From: Cellulomonas avistercoris
GTDB taxonomy: Bacteria; Actinomycetota; Actinomycetes; Actinomycetales; Cellulomonadaceae
DNA length: 64,000 nucleotides
Assembly (NCBI RefSeq): GCF_014836445.1
Contig: NZ_JACSQV010000013.1
Coordinates: 35,608-99,607, forward strand
Direction: 5' to 3'
The notes beneath the pieces are model-generated. The model did no database searches, was not told where the DNA came from, and worked only from the letters and a program-made list of their open reading frames with translations. Position numbers and translations under genes: made by a program. This document shows, in pieces, positions 38,202 through 46,798 of this stretch (positions within the stretch are counted from its first letter, which is position 1; every line of letters begins with the position of its first letter).

Positions 38202-40033
38202 CAGTACTTGCGCTCCATCGGCTGGTAGCGGGTGACGGTGACGGGCTTGGCCCCGAGGACCACCTGGTAGCCGTCGAACGTCTCGGCCCTGGCGAACGCG
38301 CCGTCACCCGAGACGGTGCCGGCCGCACCCTCGGCCACGGGGCGGCGGTACGCCATCGTGTGCTGCATGAAGCGGGCGTCGTCGCGGTCCGGGAAGTCCT
38401 CGCGGAAGTGGCCGCCGCGCGACTCCTCGCGGTTGAGCGCGCCCACGACGACGGTCTCGGCGATGTCGAGCAGGAAGCCCAGCTCGACCGCCTCGAGCAG
38501 GTCGGTGTTGAAGGTCTTCGTCTTGTCCTGCACCGACACGGCCTCGTAGCGCTTGCGCAGCGCCTTGATGTCGGCCAGCGCCTGCGTGAGCGACTCCGAC
38601 GTGCGGAAGACCTGGGCGTTGGCGTCCATGGTTTCCTGCAGCGCGCGGCGGATGTCCGCCACCCGCTCGCCGTCGGGGCGCGTGCGGATCTTCTCGAGGC
38701 CCGCCTCGACGCTCACCGCGGGGTCCGCGGGGAGCTCGACGAACGACGCCGCCGTGGCGTACGCGGCGGCCGAGCGGCCGGCGCGCTTGCCGAAGACGTT
38801 GATGTCGAGCAGCGAGTTGGTGCCCAGCCGGTTGGAGCCGTGCACCGAGACGCACGCGACCTCGCCCGCGGCGTACAGGCCCTTGATGACGTCCGTCGCG
38901 TTGCGCAGCACCTCGCCCTCGATGTTCGTGGGGATGCCGCCCATGGCGTAGTGCGCCGTGGGGTAGACCGGCACCGGCTCGGTGTAGGGCTCGATGCCGA
39001 GGTAGGTGCGCGCGAACTCCGTGATGTCGGGCAGCTTCGCGTCGATGTGCGCGGGCTCGAGGTGCGTGAGGTCGAGCAGCACGTAGTCCTTGTTCGGCCC
39101 CGCGCCGCGGCCCTCGCGGACCTCGTTCGCCATCGACCGGGCGACGATGTCGCGCGGTGCGAGGTCCTTGATGGTCGGCGCGTAGCGCTCCATGAAGCGC
39201 TCGCCGTCGCCGTTGCGCAGGATCCCGCCCTCGCCGCGCGCGGCCTCCGAGAGCAGGATGCCGAGGCCCGCCAGGCCGGTCGGGTGGAACTGGAAGAACT
39301 CCATGTCCTCCAGCGGGATGCCGCGGCGGTACGCCAGCGCCATGCCGTCACCGGTCAGGGTGTGGGCGTTCGACGTCGTCTTGTAGATCTTGCCGGCGCC
39401 GCCCGTCGCGAACACGACGGCCTTGGCCTGGAAGACGTGGATCTCGCCGGTGGCCAGCTCGTACGCGACGACGCCCGAGACGTTGACCTCCTCGCCCTCG
39501 GGCACGTCGCCCGTGGCGAGGTCGTGGTCCACGAGCAGGTCGAGGACGTAGAACTCGTTGAAGAACTCCACGTCGTTCTTCACGCACTGCTGGTAGAGCG
39601 TCTGCAGGATCATGTGGCCCGTGCGGTCCGCGGCGTAGCAGGACCGGCGGACGGCCGCCTCGCCGTGGTTGCGCGTGTGCCCGCCGAAGCGGCGCTGGTC
39701 GATGCGCCCCTCGGGCGTGCGGTTGAACGGCAGACCCATCTTCTCCAGGTCGAGCACCGCGTCGATGGCCTCCTTGGCCATGACCTCGGCGGCGTCCTGG
39801 TCGACCAGGTAGTCACCGCCCTTGACGGTGTCGAACGTGTGCCACTCCCAGTTGTCCTCCTCGACGTTGGCCAGTGCGGCGCACATGCCGCCCTGCGCCG
39901 CACCCGTGTGGGACCGCGTGGGGTAGAGCTTGGAGATGACGGCCGTGCGCACGCGCGTCGAGGACTCGAGCGCCGCGCGCATCCCGGCGCCGCCCGCGCC
40001 GACGATGACGACGTCGTACTGGTGGGTCTGCAT
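38201..40033 (-). CDS. sdhA: Succinate dehydrogenase flavoprotein subunit
   Basis: A 610-residue FAD protein that oxidises succinate to fumarate. The N-terminal dinucleotide fold is [16 protein letters not shown]; the histidine for covalent FAD attachment is in [10 protein letters not shown]; catalytic residues lie in the HPTGL region and around [11 protein letters not shown] and the later [16 protein letters not shown] 40033 has AAGGAAGG about 10 bases upstream, 37 bases after sdhD. It is in the usual actinobacterial order C, D, A, B. Confidence 0.96.
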   Translation of the reverse strand: MQTHQYDVVIVGAGGAGMRAALESSTRVRTAVISKLYPTRSHTGAAQGGMCAALANVEEDNWEWHTFDTVKGGDYLVDQDAAEVMAKEAIDAVLDLEKMGLPFNRTPEGRIDQRRFGGHTRNHGEAAVRRSCYAADRTGHMILQTLYQQCVKNDVEFFNEFYVLDLLVDHDLATGDVPEGEEVNVSGVVAYELATGEIHVFQAKAVVFATGGAGKIYKTTSNAHTLTGDGMALAYRRGIPLEDMEFFQFHPTGLAGLGILLSEAARGEGGILRNGDGERFMERYAPTIKDLAPRDIVARSMANEVREGRGAGPNKDYVLLDLTHLEPAHIDAKLPDITEFARTYLGIEPYTEPVPVYPTAHYAMGGIPTNIEGEVLRNATDVIKGLYAAGEVACVSVHGSNRLGTNSLLDINVFGKRAGRSAAAYATAASFVELPADPAVSVEAGLEKIRTRPDGERVADIRRALQETMDANAQVFRTSESLTQALADIKALRKRYEAVSVQDKTKTFNTDLLEAVELGFLLDIAETVVVGALNREESRGGHFREDFPDRDDARFMQHTMAYRRPVAEGAAGTVSGDGAFARAETFDGYQVVLGAKPVTVTRYQPMERKY

Positions 40034-40070
40034 CGGCTGGTGAGCCTTCCTTGCTGGGGTGTGGCGTGGG

Positions 40071-40529
40071 TCAGGCCGTGCAGAACGACGGCAGGAGGTC
40101 GGCCGGGCTGTTCGGCGGGCACGGGTCGAACGTGAAGATCACGAGCGTGCCGAGGACGATCACGACGACCGTGGCGGCGTACAGCGCGAGCTTCAGCACC
40201 ATGCGGGTGCCGTCCTTCTCCGCGTAGTCGTTGATGATCGTGCGGATGCCGTTGGTGCCGTGCAGCATCGCGAGCCACAGCATGAGCAGGTCCCAGACCT
40301 GCCAGAACGGCGAGGCCCACTTGCCGGCGACGAAGCCGAAGTCGATCGCGCTGATGCCCTCACCCGCGATGAGGTTGACGAACAGGTGACCGAAGATCAG
40401 CACCACGAGCAGGACGCCCGACGCGCGCATGAACACCCAGCCGTACAGCTCGAAGTTGCCGCGCGTGCTGCGCCGCGTCGGGCCGGGGCGCGACGCCCGC
40501 GGTGCCTTGGGATCGGCGATGGTGCTCAT
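40071..40529 (-). CDS. sdhD: Succinate dehydrogenase membrane anchor subunit
   Basis: A 152-residue membrane protein with three helices (about residues 34-54, 76-96 and 112-134). [12 protein letters not shown] in the first helix region and [19 protein letters not shown] in the second place histidines for heme and quinone binding, as in other SdhD anchors. ATG 40529 overlaps the sdhC stop by one base (TGATG). The C-terminus ends with a short cysteine-containing tail that lies outside the membrane. Confidence 0.9.
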   Translation of the reverse strand: MSTIADPKAPRASRPGPTRRSTRGNFELYGWVFMRASGVLLVVLIFGHLFVNLIAGEGISAIDFGFVAGKWASPFWQVWDLLMLWLAMLHGTNGIRTIINDYAEKDGTRMVLKLALYAATVVVIVLGTLVIFTFDPCPPNSPADLLPSFCTA

Positions 40530-40927
40530 CAGTGGCCCCCGAAGACGTTCATCAGGTGACGCGGCAGGAAGCCCGCCATCGCCACGACGACCAGGGCGAC
40601 GACGACCCACAGCATCTGACGCTGGTACTTCGGGCCCTTGGCCCAGAAGTCCACGAGGATCAGCCGGATGCCGTTGAAGGCGTGGAACAGGATCGCCAGC
40701 ACGAGGCCGGCCTCGCCCAGACCCATGACCGGGTTCTTGTACGTGCCGATGACGTCGTTGTACGCCTCGGGCGACACGCGCACGAGCGCGGTGTCGAGGA
40801 CGTGGACGAGCAGGAAGAAGAAGATCGCGAAACCGGTGATGCGGTGCGCGACCCAGGACCACATGCCTTCGCGCCCGCGGTAGAGCGTTCCGGCCGGCCG
40901 CGGTGGCGCGGTGGGCGCTGAGGACAC
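40529..40927 (-). CDS. sdhC: Succinate dehydrogenase cytochrome b subunit
   Basis: A 132-residue membrane subunit with three helices. WVAHRITGFAIFFFLLVHVLDTAL carries the conserved SdhC signature and histidines for heme b; LFHAFNGIRLILVDF is the second conserved block. GTG 40927 has AGGAGG about 10 bases upstream. It is the first gene of sdhCDAB; TACAGT at 40992-40987 is a probable -10, and a CRP-type site lies about 80 bases upstream of the expected start of transcription. Confidence 0.92.
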   Translation of the reverse strand: MSSAPTAPPRPAGTLYRGREGMWSWVAHRITGFAIFFFLLVHVLDTALVRVSPEAYNDVIGTYKNPVMGLGEAGLVLAILFHAFNGIRLILVDFWAKGPKYQRQMLWVVVALVVVAMAGFLPRHLMNVFGGH

Positions 40928-40986
40928 GGTAGGGGGCCTCCTGAGGCGAGTTCGCGTGCGGACGGCGTTGTCCTTGACGTCCTCTC

Positions 40987-40992
40987 ACTGTA
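40987..40992 (-). promoter_or_regulatory. -10 element (TACAGT) for sdhCDAB
   Basis: TACAGT on the minus strand predicts transcription from near 40980 with a leader of about 53 bases containing AGGAGG. I see no convincing -35 box, which would fit an activator-dependent promoter. Confidence 0.45.
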
Positions 40993-41052
40993 ATGACCCG
41001 GTCCACCCGGTTGGCCCACGGCGGCGGCCCGGGGAATCCTGGAACGGTCCAT

Positions 41053-41068
41053 TGTGACCAACCCCACA
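41053..41068. promoter_or_regulatory. CRP/GlxR-type site upstream of sdhCDAB
   Basis: TGTGACCAACCCCACA matches TGTGA-N6-TCACA at nine of ten defined bases. Its centre is about 80 bases upstream of the predicted sdh start, a distance used by class I CRP activators. The other side serves manC, whose start is 113 bases away. Confidence 0.5.
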
Positions 41069-41161
41069 GGGCTGCGGGGGGTTCCGGGACCTCCGTCCCG
41101 GGCCGACGGGCGTCCGGACGGACCGGTGCCGACGCGGGCCCGCGCACGCCGGGCCGGCCGC

Positions 41162-41167
41162 TACGGT
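41162..41167 (+). promoter_or_regulatory. -10 element (TACGGT) for manC
   Basis: TACGGT ends 6 bases before ATG 41174, predicting a leaderless message. Confidence 0.5.
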
Positions 41168-41173
41168 GTGCCC

Positions 41174-42289
41174 ATGCCGGACGCGCCGATCGCCGACTTC
41201 CATGCCGTCGTCCCCGCCGGGGGCGCCGGGACCCGCCTGTGGCCGCTGTCGCGTGCCGGGCACCCCAAGTTCCTGCTCGACCTGACGGGCAGCGGCCGCA
41301 CGCTGCTGCAGGGCACGGTCGACCGGCTGCTGCCGCTGACGGGCCCCGGGCACGTTCTGGTGGTCACCGGGACCCGGCACGCCGAGGCGGTGGCGCGCCA
41401 GCTGCCCGAGCTCGGTCCCGAGCACGTGCTGGCGGAGCCGAGCCCGCGCGACTCGATGGCCGCGATCGGGCTGGCCGCGGCCGTCCTGGCCGAGCGGCAC
41501 GGACCGGACGTCGTGCTCGGCTCGTTCGCCGCCGACCACGTCATCACCGGCCTGCCCGAGTTCGGGGCCACGGTGCGCGAGGCCGTCGCCGCGGCGCGCA
41601 CGGGCGCCGTCGTCACCGTCGGCATCCGCGCGACCGAGCCGTCCACGGCCTTCGGGTACGTGCGCGGCGGCGACCCGCTCGGTGCGCCGGGCGCGCCGCA
41701 CGCGCTGCGGGCCGTCGGCTTCACCGAGAAGCCCGACGCGCAGACCGCCGCCGAGTACCTCGCCACGGGCGAGTACAGCTGGAACGCCGGGATGTTCGTG
41801 GTGCAGGCCGGTGTGCTGCTCGACCACCTCGCGCAGCAGCTGCCCGCGCTGCACGACGGTCTGCGCCGCATCGCGGCCGCGTGGGACACCCCCGACCGCG
41901 ACGCGCGCCTGGCCGACACGTGGCCGGGGCTGACGAAGATCGCCATCGACCACGCGATCGCCGAGCCGGTCGCGGCGGCCGGAGGTGTCGCGGTGGTCCC
42001 CGGCACGTTCGGCTGGGACGACATCGGCGACTTCGCGTCGCTCGGCGCGCTCCTGGCCGGCGAGGCCGGCGCCGCCGCGACGCTCGGGGACGCGGGCCTC
42101 GTGCTGCGGATCGACGCCGACGGCGCGGTGGTGGCGACCGGCGGGCGCACCGTGAGCGTCGTCGGCGTGCCCGACGCGGTCGTGGTCGACACCCCGGACG
42201 CCCTGCTCGTCACGACGCGCGCGCACGCGCAGCAGGTCAAGCAGGCCGTCGACGCGTGGCGCGAGCGCGGGCGCGACGACCTGCTCTGA
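41174..42289 (+). CDS. manC: Mannose-1-phosphate guanylyltransferase
   Basis: A 371-residue nucleotidyltransferase making GDP-mannose from GTP and mannose 1-phosphate. The signature VVPAGGAGTRLWPLSR (about residues 12-27) binds the nucleotide, GSFAADHVI carries the metal-binding aspartate, and FTEKPD plus EYSWNAGMFV are also typical; TFGWDDIGDF lies near the end of the catalytic domain. There is no C-terminal isomerase domain. With the phosphomannomutase at 56005 it provides GDP-mannose for mannosylated lipids and proteins, a possible link to the PIG-V-like protein at 26158. Confidence 0.92.
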   Translation: MPDAPIADFHAVVPAGGAGTRLWPLSRAGHPKFLLDLTGSGRTLLQGTVDRLLPLTGPGHVLVVTGTRHAEAVARQLPELGPEHVLAEPSPRDSMAAIGLAAAVLAERHGPDVVLGSFAADHVITGLPEFGATVREAVAAARTGAVVTVGIRATEPSTAFGYVRGGDPLGAPGAPHALRAVGFTEKPDAQTAAEYLATGEYSWNAGMFVVQAGVLLDHLAQQLPALHDGLRRIAAAWDTPDRDARLADTWPGLTKIAIDHAIAEPVAAAGGVAVVPGTFGWDDIGDFASLGALLAGEAGAAATLGDAGLVLRIDADGAVVATGGRTVSVVGVPDAVVVDTPDALLVTTRAHAQQVKQAVDAWRERGRDDLL

Positions 42290-42353
42290 CCGCACCGGTG
42301 GGCGTCGTCCGCGGTGGCTGTGGACGCCGTCGGGCGTCCGCGGGCTGCGGCGA

Positions 42354-42359
42354 TACCCT
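42354..42359 (+). promoter_or_regulatory. -10 element (TACCCT) for the M20 amidohydrolase
   Basis: TACCCT ends 6 bases before ATG 42366, predicting a leaderless message. Confidence 0.5.
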
Positions 42360-42365
42360 CGGGGG

Positions 42366-43652
42366 ATGCCCGTCCCCGCCTCCGACCAGCTGTCCGTGCC
42401 CCTGAGCGCGCAGGACGTGCCCCCGCTGCGCACCCTCGCGCCGGAGCCCGCGAACCCGGTGGCGCGTGCGCTCGCGGCGACCCTCGACGGGCTCCGCACC
42501 GAGCTCGTCACCTTCCGTCGCGACCTGCACGCGCACCCCGAGCTGGCACGCACCGAGGAGCGCACGACCCGCGTCGTCGCGGAGCGCCTGCGCGCGGCGG
42601 GCCTGACGCCGCACCTGCTGACGGGCACGGGCCTGTGGTGCGACATCGGCCCGACGGTCGCCGAGGCGGGCGTGCGGCGCGTGGCGCTGCGCGCGGACCT
42701 CGACGGGCTGCCCGTGCCGGACACGTGCGGCCTGCCGTGGGCGTCCACCCACCGCGGGGTCGTGCACGCCTGCGGGCACGACGTGCACACGACCGTGGTG
42801 CTGGGTGCGGGCCTCGCGCTCGCGCGGCTGGCGGCGGACGGCCTGCTGGACGTGGGCGTACGGCTCGTCTTCCAGCCGGCGGAGGAGGTGCAGCCCGGCG
42901 GGTCCATCGACGTCATCAACGAGGGCGGGCTGGACGGCGTCGGCGAGATCTTCTCGGTGCACTGCGACCCCAAGCTCGACGTGGGCCTGGTCGGCACGCG
43001 CATCGGACCCATCACGTCGGCGTCGGACGAGGTGACGGTCACCGTCACCGGCGGCGGCGGGCACACGTCCCGCCCGCACCTGACCGGCGACGTCGTGTTC
43101 GCGCTCGGCCAGGTCATCACGCAGGTCCCCGCGGTGCTGGGCCGGCGGCTCGACCCCCGCTCGGGCGTCAACCTCACGTGGGGGGCCGTCCACGCCGGGA
43201 CGGTGCACAACGCGATCCCGGCCACCGGCACCGTCATGGGCACGCTGCGCTGCCTGGACGTGCGGGCGTGGGAGCGCGCGTCGGCCGTGTTCGAGCAGGC
43301 CGTCGCGGACGTCGTGCACCCGCTGGGCGTCGAGGTCGAGGTCAAGCACCAGCGGGGCGTCCCGCCGGTCGAGAACCGTGCGGAGAGCACCGGGGTCCTG
43401 GAGGAGGCGGCGCGCGACGTCCTCGGCCCGGACGCCGTGCGTCTGACCGAGCAGTCGCTCGGCGGCGAGGACTTCGCCTGGTACCTCACGAAGGTGCCGG
43501 GAGCGATGGCCCGTCTGGGCACCCGTACGCCCGACGGCCGCACGTACGACATCCACCAGGGCGACCTGCGGGTCGACGAGCGCGCGATCGAGGCGGGTGC
43601 GCTGCTGCTCGCGCGGACCGCCTACCTGGCCGGTCGGCGCGCGCGCGTCTGA
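42366..43652 (+). CDS. M20 amidohydrolase (aminoacylase/hippurate hydrolase type)
   Basis: A 428-residue metal-dependent amidase of subfamily M20D. Metal ligands: HACGHDVHT, the FQPAEEV glutamates and the C-terminal GGEDFAWYL; FRRDLHAHPEL at the N-terminus and VTGGGGHTSRPH in the lid domain are typical. It would hydrolyse N-acyl amino acids or similar amides; the substrate is unknown. It resembles the AmiA/AmiB proteins found near deoD and pmmB in mycobacteria (Rv3305c-Rv3306c), and the same neighbours occur here. Confidence 0.88.
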   Translation: MPVPASDQLSVPLSAQDVPPLRTLAPEPANPVARALAATLDGLRTELVTFRRDLHAHPELARTEERTTRVVAERLRAAGLTPHLLTGTGLWCDIGPTVAEAGVRRVALRADLDGLPVPDTCGLPWASTHRGVVHACGHDVHTTVVLGAGLALARLAADGLLDVGVRLVFQPAEEVQPGGSIDVINEGGLDGVGEIFSVHCDPKLDVGLVGTRIGPITSASDEVTVTVTGGGGHTSRPHLTGDVVFALGQVITQVPAVLGRRLDPRSGVNLTWGAVHAGTVHNAIPATGTVMGTLRCLDVRAWERASAVFEQAVADVVHPLGVEVEVKHQRGVPPVENRAESTGVLEEAARDVLGPDAVRLTEQSLGGEDFAWYLTKVPGAMARLGTRTPDGRTYDIHQGDLRVDERAIEAGALLLARTAYLAGRRARV

Positions 43653-43765
43653 ATCGTCCGTCTCGCACCTCGGACGCCGCTCCCGAGGTGCGGGACCAGG
43701 TTGCGAATTCATCACGGAACCTGCGTGGATACCCGTCGGTAACGTGGCCGTGACGCAGGGGTGTC

Positions 43766-43771
43766 TAGGGT
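43766..43771 (+). promoter_or_regulatory. -10 element (TAGGGT) for the BMP-lipoprotein gene
   Basis: TAGGGT lies about 100 bases before GTG 43868, predicting a leader of about 90 bases. The region 43653-43867 holds nothing else that I recognise. Confidence 0.4.
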
Positions 43772-43867
43772 CGACCGTGATCCCGCCGTCAGCGGCACGG
43801 TCGGTGTACCCGCCCGATGCCGCTCCCACGCGGGACGGCGTGACCTCGAGAACATGGAGACAACGGC

Positions 43868-44959
43868 GTGAAGAAGATCATGCGAGCAGCCGCGCTCGGC
43901 GGGGCTGTCGCCCTCGCCCTCGCAGCCTGCGGCAGTGCCCCCGAGGAGACCGAGCCCACGGCAGGTGCCGGCTCCGCCGGTGACTCCGACTTCAAGGCCT
44001 GCATGGTCTCGGACCAGGGCGGCTGGGACGACCAGTCGTTCAACCAGTCCGGCTACGAGGGCCTCAAGCTCGCCGAGAAGGAGCTGGGCGTCGAGGTCAA
44101 CGCGGTCGAGTCCACCGCGGACTCCGACTACGGACCCAACATCGACTCGCTGATCCAGGACGGCTGCACCTACATCATCGGTGTCGGCTTCCTGCTCGAG
44201 CCCGCGATCCAGGCGGCCGCCGAGGCCAACACGGACATCGAGTTCGGCCTCATCGACTCCTCGTTCTCGGACGACGAGTTCAACACCATCGAGCTCGACA
44301 ACGCCAAGCCGCTGCTGTTCAACACGGCCGAGGCCGCGTTCCTCGCCGGCTACGTGGCGGGCGCGACGACCGAGACCGGCATCGTCGGCACCTTCGGCGG
44401 CCTGCCGATCCCGTCCGTGCAGATCTTCATGGACGGCTTCGTCGACGGCGTCGCCCAGTGGAACGAGGACTCGGGCGAGAACGTCCAGGTGCTCGGCTGG
44501 GACAAGGCCAAGCAGGAGGGCCAGTTCTCCGGCGACTTCGAGACGCAGTCCAACGGCCAGAACATCGCCCAGGGCTTCCTGGACCAGGGCGCGGACATCA
44601 TCATGCCGGTCGCCGGCCCGGTCGGCCTCGGTGCCGCCGCCGCCGTCGAGGGCAAGCCCGGCGCCAAGGTCATCTGGGTCGACTCGGACGGCTTCGAGTC
44701 GACCGAGTACGGCCCGATCGTCCTCACGTCGGTGATGAAGGAGATCGGCCAGGCCGTCTACGACTCCATCCAGCAGGCGTCCGAGGGTGACTTCTCGAAC
44801 GAGCCGTACGTCGGCACGCTGGAGAACGAGGGTGTGGGCCTCGCGCCGTTCCACGACTTCGAGGACGCCGTTCCTGCCGAGGTCAAGGACCGCATCACCG
44901 AGCTGCAGGAGCAGATCGTCTCCGGCGAGCTCGTGGTGGAGTCCCCGAACGCTCCGTGA
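43868..44959 (+). CDS. BMP-family (PnrA/Med) nucleoside-binding lipoprotein
   Basis: A 363-residue substrate-binding lipoprotein. A basic N-terminus and hydrophobic stretch end in LAACGS with the lipidated cysteine near residue 19, then an acidic/threonine tether. The mature part is a type I periplasmic-binding fold of the basic membrane protein group, with KACMVSDQGGWDDQSFNQSGYEG near the ligand site, IIGVGFLLEPAIQ and AAFLAGYVAG. Studied members bind purine nucleosides. Genes for a matching ABC ATPase, two permeases and nucleoside catabolism follow, which supports nucleoside uptake. A strong hairpin after the stop may lower expression of the transporter relative to this abundant binder. Confidence 0.92.
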   Translation: MKKIMRAAALGGAVALALAACGSAPEETEPTAGAGSAGDSDFKACMVSDQGGWDDQSFNQSGYEGLKLAEKELGVEVNAVESTADSDYGPNIDSLIQDGCTYIIGVGFLLEPAIQAAAEANTDIEFGLIDSSFSDDEFNTIELDNAKPLLFNTAEAAFLAGYVAGATTETGIVGTFGGLPIPSVQIFMDGFVDGVAQWNEDSGENVQVLGWDKAKQEGQFSGDFETQSNGQNIAQGFLDQGADIIMPVAGPVGLGAAAAVEGKPGAKVIWVDSDGFESTEYGPIVLTSVMKEIGQAVYDSIQQASEGDFSNEPYVGTLENEGVGLAPFHDFEDAVPAEVKDRITELQEQIVSGELVVESPNAP

Positions 44960-45027
44960 CGCACGCCGCGCGCCGTGAGGCGCGAGGCACCTCTCGCCGT
45001 GCCTGATGCGCGGTGCACGACAAGCAC

Positions 45028-45059
45028 GACGGCCCGGGTGGTCCGCCACCCGGGCCGTC
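45028..45059 (+). terminator. Strong hairpin between the binding protein and ABC ATPase genes
   Basis: A perfect 14-base stem (GACGGCCCGGGTGG with its complement) and TCCG loop lie 68 bases after the BMP stop. There is no T run. It can act as a terminator or a 3'-end stabiliser. Confidence 0.7.
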
Positions 45060-45093
45060 GCGCGCCACGGACCTGCACGCGCCGCCGGCGTTG

Positions 45094-45099
45094 TACGGT
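45094..45099 (+). promoter_or_regulatory. -10 element (TACGGT) before the ABC ATPase gene
   Basis: TACGGT after the hairpin would allow separate transcription of the transporter genes, with a leader of about 75 bases. Confidence 0.35.
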
Positions 45100-45181
45100 C
45101 GACGAGGTACCGGCGACAGACGGCTGCTGACGTGCGACGACGCACGCGGGTCGAGGCGGACGACGGATGGGAAGCGGGCAC

Positions 45182-46798
45182 ATGAGGCTCGAGCTGCGCG
45201 GGATCACGAAGAGGTTCGGCTCGTTCACCGCGAACGACGCGATCGACCTGGTCGTGGAGCCCGGTCAGATCCACGCCCTGCTGGGCGAGAACGGTGCCGG
45301 CAAGAGCACCCTGATGAACGTGCTGTACGGGTTGTACCAGCCCGACGCGGGCGAGGTCCTGCTCGACGGCGAGCCGGTCACGTTCGACGGACCGGGCGCG
45401 GCGATGGCCGCCGGCATCGGCATGGTGCACCAGCACTTCATGCTCGTGCCGGTGTTCACCGTCGCGGAGAACGTCGCGCTGGGGCACGAGCCGACGGCCG
45501 GCGCAGGGCTCCTCAGCCTCGGCGAGGCGCGCCGCCAGGTCGCGGACGTCGCGGCCCGCTTCGGCTTCCACGTGGACCCGGACGCGATGGTGGAGGACCT
45601 GCCGGTCGGCGTGCAGCAGCGCGTGGAGATCATCAAGGCCCTGTCGCGGGACGCGAAGATCCTCATCCTCGACGAGCCGACCGCGGTGCTCACGCCGCAG
45701 GAGACCGACGAGCTCATCGAGATCATGCGCCAGCTGCGCGACGCCGGCACGTCGATCCTGTTCATCACGCACAAGCTGCGCGAGGTCCGGGCGGTCGCCG
45801 ACCGCATCACCGTGATCCGGCGCGGCAAGGTCGTCGGCACCGCCGAGCCCACGGCGCCCGAGACGGAGCTCGCGTCCCTCATGGTCGGCCGCGCCGTCTC
45901 CCTCGGGGTCGAGCGGACGCCGGCCGAGCCGGGCGACGTCGTGCTGCGCGTCGAGAGCCTCACGGTGCGCGACGCCGTGGGCACCGCCGTCGTCGACGGT
46001 GTGGACCTCGACGTGCGCGCGGGCGAGATCGTCGCCGTCGCCGGCGTCCAGGGCAACGGGCAGACGGAGCTCGCGCAGGCGGTGCTCGGCCTGGTCCACC
46101 CCACCGCCGGGTCGCTGCACCTGGACGGCACCGACCTCACCGGGCTGTCGGTGCGCGACCGGCTGCGGGCGGGCCTGGGCTTCGTGCCCGAGGACCGCAG
46201 CACCGACGGCGTCATCGCGGACTTCTCGATCCAGGAGAACCTGGTCCTCGACCTCGTCGACGCGCCGCCCTACTCGCGGCGCGGGGCGATCGACCGGGGC
46301 CGGCTGCGCCGCAACGCCGAGCAGCGCGTCGTCGAGTTCGACGTGCGCACCTCGTCGGTCGACGCGCACGCGGGCACCCTGTCGGGCGGCAACCAGCAGA
46401 AGGTGGTCCTCGCCCGCGAGATGTCCCGGCCGCTGCGCCTGCTCGTCGCTTCGCAGCCCACGCGTGGCCTGGACGTCGGCTCGATCGAGTTCGTGCACCA
46501 GCGGATCGTGCGTGAGCGGGACAACGGCACCGCCGTCGTCATCGTCTCCACCGAGCTCGACGAGGTCGTCGCGCTGGCCGACCGCATCGCCGTCATGTAC
46601 CGGGGCCGCGTGGTCGGGGTCGTGCCCGGCGGCACCGACCGGGACGTTCTCGGGCTGATGATGGCCGGCGTCCCCCTCGACGAGGCCGTGGCGCAGACCG
46701 CGGCCCACCACACGACGCTCGGCGCGCTCGACACGGCGCCGCCCACGCAGGCCGCGCAGCCCACGCAGGCCGCGCAGCCCGAGGAGGAGGGCCGATGA
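45182..46798 (+). CDS. Nucleoside ABC transporter, double ATPase subunit
   Basis: A 538-residue ATPase with two ABC domains in one chain, as in RbsA and NupA. The first domain has Walker A GENGAGKST and Walker B LILDEPTAVL; its signature segment is degenerate (LPVGVQQRVEII). The second has a weak Walker A (GVQGNGQTE), a perfect signature LSGGNQQKVVLAREM and a changed Walker B (LLVASQPTRGLD). Such uneven sites are normal for this family. Start ATG 45182 fits MRLELRGITKRFG; ATG 45167 is an in-frame alternative. A repeated TQAAQP tail ends the protein. ATGA overlap with the permease gene. Confidence 0.93.
   Translation: MRLELRGITKRFGSFTANDAIDLVVEPGQIHALLGENGAGKSTLMNVLYGLYQPDAGEVLLDGEPVTFDGPGAAMAAGIGMVHQHFMLVPVFTVAENVALGHEPTAGAGLLSLGEARRQVADVAARFGFHVDPDAMVEDLPVGVQQRVEIIKALSRDAKILILDEPTAVLTPQETDELIEIMRQLRDAGTSILFITHKLREVRAVADRITVIRRGKVVGTAEPTAPETELASLMVGRAVSLGVERTPAEPGDVVLRVESLTVRDAVGTAVVDGVDLDVRAGEIVAVAGVQGNGQTELAQAVLGLVHPTAGSLHLDGTDLTGLSVRDRLRAGLGFVPEDRSTDGVIADFSIQENLVLDLVDAPPYSRRGAIDRGRLRRNAEQRVVEFDVRTSSVDAHAGTLSGGNQQKVVLAREMSRPLRLLVASQPTRGLDVGSIEFVHQRIVRERDNGTAVVIVSTELDEVVALADRIAVMYRGRVVGVVPGGTDRDVLGLMMAGVPLDEAVAQTAAHHTTLGALDTAPPTQAAQPTQAAQPEEEGR

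Noticed and set aside
45167..45181. ATG 45167 as the ABC ATPase start
   Set aside because: It adds five residues not typical of the family; ATG 45182 begins at the conserved first strand. It cannot be ruled out.
43712..46711. Open minus-strand frame of about 1000 codons opposite the BMP and ABC ATPase genes
   Set aside because: Shadow of two genes with intact catalytic motifs; no ribosome binding site or motif.
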